Assembly: GCA_033030425.1 (NCBI GenBank)
Contig: JAUFSD010000009.1
Location: 1,302,001-1,366,000, forward strand
DNA: 64,000 bases
Reading direction: 5' to 3'
Source: Verpa conica
Taxonomy: Eukaryota > Ascomycota > Pezizomycetes > Pezizales > Morchellaceae
Shown: one piece after another, positions 59,300 through 64,000 of the stretch
Layout of the letters: the number at the start of each line of letters is the position of its first letter
Numbering within the stretch: the first letter of the stretch is position 1
The notes under the pieces: generated by a model
The model's input: the letters and a program-made list of their open reading frames with translations, nothing else
The model's database searches: none
Told to the model about the DNA's origin: nothing
Made by a program: the position numbers and the translations under genes

Positions 59300-62200
59300 A
59301 TGGCAGAACAAGAGTTCCTCGTCGGTGACCGCGTCGAAGTAGGTGGATATGCAGCCATCGTCCGCTATGTTGGCAAAACTCTCTTCGCTCCTGGTGACTG
59401 GATCGGCGTAGAGCTTGAAAGTCCAGCTGGAAAAAACGATGGCTCAGTGCAAGGAGAACGCTACTTCAACTGTCCACCAAATAGGGGGTTGTTCGTGAGC
59501 CCGACTTTCCCCCGACTCATGGAGCGTCCTGCTGCTCCACCTGCTGCAAGGAGGGCTTCGACAATTATATCCCCCACACCAGTTTCCCCCAGGATTGCGC
59601 AGCCGAGGCCATTGAGTATGAGGGTATGCTGGTTGCCGTTGGGTGAGGCGAAGAGCAATTGATGGAATACTAATAAATGGAAGTAGGCTCCTGCATCACC
59701 GACGAAAATGGTACCCGGGAGTTCATCACCTAGTTCTGGTACCCCAAGGACAGGTACACCGCTCGCGAGACCACCATCCGTAGTTGGACGGGTAAGCACA
59801 GGAACACCTACACCCCGCACTTCCGGCACTACTACACCCCGCCCAGGCTCAATGGGGCCTCCAGCCCATCCAAGTGTGAAGCCAACCATTAATACTTCGA
59901 CACCAAAGCCAGGACAGGTCCGACGGCAATCTACAGTTAACTCTGCTTCTATGTCAAGAACCCCATCTGTTGCTTCGTCCGCAGGAAGCTCAGCAGCTCG
60001 GCCTCCACCGGGGAACAGCCGCTTGTCTTTAAAGCCTGGTGGTCTAAAAGTATTGGGGGGGCGGAAACAAAGTGTATCTGCGGTGTCATCTGAGCGGAGT
60101 TCTCCAGATGGTAGCGGTGCTGGGGGTGTTATGAGGAGGTCGAAAAGTGATGATAAAGAACCTCGGGGAACCCCGGCAAGGATGGGGAGACGGGAATCAA
60201 ACGCATTATCACCCGGTTCACCAAAGCCAATTGCGAGAGCAGCGACAATGGAGCCAGTAACTGGATCACCGGTGACTGGACCAAATGCAACGAGTGCAGG
60301 GGCTATCTCTAATGCGACAATGGCAAGGGAGCTAGAGGATCTAAAAAGCACAATTAAGGTGTTAGAGAAGAAGAGGACAGAGGACAGGGACAAATTAAAG
60401 GCACTGGAGAGGGTACAGGGTGAAAGGGATAAGTTTGAGACAATTATTCAGAAACTTCAAGGTATGAGATAAATGTGGACAGAGGGTTTTCTTTCGTTTA
60501 AAAGACTTTATTTTTTTAGGTGAAGAAGTTTTACTTATAATTTTCAACCTACAGCAAAATACCAACCCCAACAGGTCGAACTCACCGAACTCCGAAAAGA
60601 AATCAAGGAGATGAAAACCTATCTCGAGGAAATGGAGGAATTTAAGACAGAAAACGAGATGATAGTAGAAATGGCTACTCTTGACCGCGAAATGGCAGAG
60701 GAACAAACTGAATCACTGCGCGCAGAACTTGACGCTGTTCGGGGTCGTGCCGAGGAGCTAGAGATGGAGGTTGAGATTCTACGGGAAGAGAATAATGAAC
60801 TGAGTGGTGAGATGACACAGGAAGAGAAGACAAGCGCAGGGTGGTTACAGATGGAGAAGCAGAACGAGAGGCTAAAGGAGGCACTACTGAGACTGAGGGA
60901 TATGACATCCCAGACCGAAATGGAGTTAAAGGAGACAATCAAGAGTCTGGAGGAAGATAATAATGAGCTTACAGAAATCAAGCAGGCCGCTGAAGGAACC
61001 AGAGAGAAGCTTCAAGCCTCCGAGGCAGCAGTGGAGGATCTAAGACAACAACTAGAGACCGCTTTGGGGGCCGAGGAAATGCTTGAGGATCTCACAGATA
61101 GGAACCTGAGTATGAGTGAGCAGATTGAGGAGCTGAAGGCGACGATCGAGGACTTGGAGAGCTTAAAGGAGATTAGTGATGAGTTGGAGATTAACCATGT
61201 TGAGACTGAGAAACAGATGCAGGAGGAGATAGATTATAAAGATTTGGTGATTGGGGAGCAGGCGAGAAAAATTACGCAGTTGGATGGAAGTAATGAGGAG
61301 GCAGAGTATACAATTACGAGGTTTAGAGATTTGGTTACGAATTTGCAGAGGTATATCCCTTCCCCAGGCTCTGTTCGCATACTGTTAGATGCTTACTATA
61401 CATAGTGATCTCGAGGATATGAGAGCCAGTCAACAGATCACGGAAACCGAAGCCGAAGAACTAACAGCCCGCTCACGCTCAATGATGGATATTAACTTGA
61501 AACTTCAAATAACTGCTGCAAAAGCTCAGAATAAGACTATCGACCTCGAGCTTCGCCGCTTGGAGGCTGAAGAGGCAGTGGAGCATCTCTCAATCGTACA
61601 AATGTTCCTTCCCGAAGCCTACCGTTCCGAACGGGACTCTGTACTGTCTCTTCTCCGCTTCAAGCGTGTTGCATTCAAAGCCCACCTATTACAAACATTT
61701 GTGAAGGAACGTCTCACTGGGCAGGCAGGCCAGCCACAAGCTGGACATGAAGAATCACTCATGGCTGCTTGTGATATGTGTGATAAGCTTACTTGGGTTA
61801 GTGCTATGTGTGACCGATTTGTCAACTGCATTAGTGGATGTAGCTCGCAGCAGTTTTCGAAATTCCAGGGGGCTCTTTATGAGCTTGACCCTGTGGAGCG
61901 GGCACTGAATGGATGGATTGAGGGGTTGAGGAAGGATGATTTGAAGGAGAAGCAGTGTGCCGCTGAGTTGCAACGGACCATGGCACTCATGTCACACCTG
62001 GGAGAGATCCACCTCAAGAATGACCTTGAGGGCTTCGCGAGTGATCTACACATGAGGGTGGTGCTTATGCAGAGCTATATGGAGTCTACAGCGGCAGCGG
62101 TCGCACAAATAAGAATGATGATTCAGAATAAACTTCCTCTCAGCACTGAAGAAGGGGAAGGCGAGAACGAGATAGCTTCGGGTTTTGTAAAGCGTGCCGA

Positions 62201-63670
62201 CGCAATTGTGTCTCACTCTCGAAGCGCGAAGGTCATCATCAGCAAAGTGCTCCGCTCACTTAACGACTTCCAGACACGCTCCCTGTCGCTTACACAAGAT
62301 AAACTGGGTCAGTTCACTGCATGTGAAGATGCCACAAAGAGGTTGGCGGATTATTCAAGGGCTGTCGGGGATGGTGTTTACGAGTTGCTTTATGCAGATG
62401 ATGCGAAAGAGAACGTAGGGTGGCAAGAGATCCAAACGATGTTATTTAGGACTACCGAGAAGAAGTTGGTGATTGTTGAAACGGAAGTATTTGGGGCCTT
62501 TGGGAAGGAACTAAAGAACCTTACGAACTTGCTTATTGAGCTTGGAAGCACGGCAGCAGATATTGATATGACTGCTGAATGTAAGTTCCGCCCCCTCCTA
62601 CTCTTAGGCATACCTACTAAAAAATGGGACAGTCGAGAAAGCAACCGCTCCATGGATTGTTCGTGCCCACGAACTTAAGGTAACAAAGACAATATCTATC
62701 GACGCCGAAGACGAGATCCGCCGCCTCAAAGACGATATTCTAGAACGTGCAACACAAATCAAACTCCGCGACAAAACCCTAGAGGAATCAGCCGTCAAAA
62801 TCGAACTTCTTGAATCCCGTATGCGCAACGTCACCAAGCAAAGCGAACGCATTGAAGAACTCGAAAAGCTCGTCTCAGAGGGCACAATTCGCGAGAAAGA
62901 CTTTTCTGACGCTATCGAGAACCTTAATGAGGAGATACAGACCCTTGAGGCTGAGGTAGATAAATGGAAAAAGACGGCGAATGATAAGAGGGCACTTGGA
63001 GAAGTTGATAGGATCGGCGCGGAGAAGGCGGTTGCTACAGCGAGGGAGGTAGATGCGCTTAAGAAGGAGATCACAGCCCTGACGGGGGCTGTCAATTTCT
63101 TGAGAGATGAGAACGCGAGGATTATTAAGAATGATCTATTGGCACCAGACTCATGGCTGTTGGAACCACTACTAGTGAGACCAGATGTTAAGGAGGTTGA
63201 TGAGTATGAACAGGCGCTTGCAACAGAGGGACAGGATGTCATGGCGGAGTTAATGCTACTTGCGACACAATCAAGGGTCGTTGACCTAACAAAAGGGCCC
63301 GAAAATCGGAAAGCGTGGAGACCGACTAGGGAGACGCCAAGATTCCAGTATCTTGAGCAGAGGGAGCATTATGAATCACTTGCTGCATGGCGGGATGATG
63401 TTACTTCAAGAGCACTCTATCACGATGCTGCAAAGGAGGCGTTTAGGCCACGAAAGAGTAAGAAGGCGAAGAATGTTTTTGGTGCGAGGGTAGATATCAA
63501 ATTACCTAGGTTAGTAGGATTCACATGAATTATTAGTGACATAAGCAAGCTAACACATGGAAAATAGTCTCTATCCTACTGGTCTAAAGGAAATTTCAAA
63601 AATAACTGATGTTGTGATACAAGAGCCTGATGGGTGGGAGAGTTTCCAAGAAATCATGAAGTTTACATAA
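59300..63670 (+). CDS. ro-3: dynactin p150Glued subunit (CAP-Gly, coiled coils)
   Basis: The largest dynactin subunit; it links dynein to microtubules and cargo in retrograde transport and nuclear movement (Neurospora ro-3, yeast NIP100). Six exons: 59300-59623, 59687-60461, 60555-61350, 61406-62580, 62633-63509 and 63568-63670; 1349 residues. The CAP-Gly domain fills residues 5-72, with VGKTLFAPGDWIGVELE, GKNDGSVQGERYF and RGLFV. A Ser/Pro/Arg-rich basic region follows to about 315. Coiled coils then start (ARELEDLKSTIKVLEKKR) and include EMIVEMATLDREMAEEQTE. The dynactin core domain has YRSERDSVLSLLRFKRVAFK, and a second coiled coil has ESRMRNVTKQSERIEELEKL. The last intron uses GTTAGT and a perfect GCTAAC branch. 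If retained, translation stops at 63528 with 1321 residues ending PRLVGFT instead of EIMKFT. Confidence 0.93.
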
Positions 63671-64000
63671 CGGGGCCTATAGATAATTTCCTTTCGTTCT
63701 CAGCGGTAGATACCTTTCTTAATATGGGTGATCTGACATTCATTAGCCATATCCTTTCTCATACTTAACGGGTGGTCTATTTCCTTTTTCTAGCTCCAGC
63801 TTTCCACGGTCTTTATGTTCTCGTAGGAGATAATGATGTGTTATGTATTTCTTGAGTCCAGGTGTTTAAGGAGTGTTTCTGTATTTTTTGATGTGGGGTT
63901 TATGTAGAGGGGGTGGAGCATAGTTATTTTCTACTTTAGCCAAAAAAGTATGTCAGCTCGACTAAGCGGGAAAGTCCATATATGAAAGGTATAATAGATA
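63671..64000. other. 3' flank of dynactin gene to window edge
   Basis: AT-rich, no gene seen. Confidence 0.6.

Noticed and set aside
59461..60393. 310-codon minus-strand frame opposite the dynactin gene
   Set aside because: It is a shadow of the Ser/Pro/Gly-rich dynactin exons 1-2, arising from biased codon composition, and has no features of its own.

Overview
The window is nuclear DNA of a filamentous ascomycete (Pezizomycotina). Genes are split by short introns of about 45-85 nt with GT...AG ends and branch sites such as GCTAAC or TACTAAC. It also has fungus-typical proteins: a STAND/NACHT-ankyrin receptor, an HbrB-type TORC2 subunit, an SPX phosphate carrier, GH51 and a ro-3-type dynactin. 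The long AT-rich gaps and the frequent palindrome TACATGTA could fit an early-diverging lineage such as Pezizomycetes or Orbiliomycetes, but the sequence alone does not settle this.

Layout. 0-5.4 kb: an MFS sugar transporter (minus, cut by the left edge) diverges from an intracellular GH51 alpha-L-arabinofuranosidase. 6.5-11.6 kb: housekeeping genes SDHAF4/Sdh8, HMG-CoA lyase (minus) and DPH1. 12.8-18.6 kb: an accessory block with a poorly resolved hypothetical gene and a complete six-exon NLR-like receptor (fungal STAND N-terminal domain, NACHT, 14 ankyrin repeats). 19.1-22.8 kb: TRM5 and acetylornithine aminotransferase, both minus. 23.2-25.0 kb: a hypothetical protein with a long Q/N-rich degenerate repeat. 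26.4-28.3 kb: HbrB/Bit61 family. 29.8-30.9 kb: a membrane-anchored ARM-like protein (minus). 32.5-34.5 kb: a DUF726 (TMCO4/Mil1-like) hydrolase (minus). 36.6-37.8 kb: a C2H2 zinc-finger protein. 39.4-41.1 kb: a NIPA-like magnesium transporter (minus). 42.1-43.0 kb: V-ATPase subunit E. 43.8-44.5 kb: a decayed copy of the F-box-like gene that is intact at 57.8 kb. 45.9-48.7 kb: an SPX-domain low-affinity phosphate transporter (minus). 48.7-53.7 kb: a gene-poor gap with a cluster of TACATGTA palindromes. 53.7-56.0 kb: an arrestin-like protein. 57.8-58.7 kb: the F-box-like protein. 59.3-63.7 kb: dynactin p150Glued.

How the genes relate. Most are unrelated housekeeping genes. The one plausible functional pair is the divergent sugar transporter and arabinofuranosidase. 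The NLR and the F-box-like family with its dead copy are the accessory, fast-evolving part. Exon models were built by hand from splice sites, reading-frame continuity and remembered family consensus; every multi-exon model given closes to a whole number of codons, except the left-edge partial gene and the weak 12.8 kb model.
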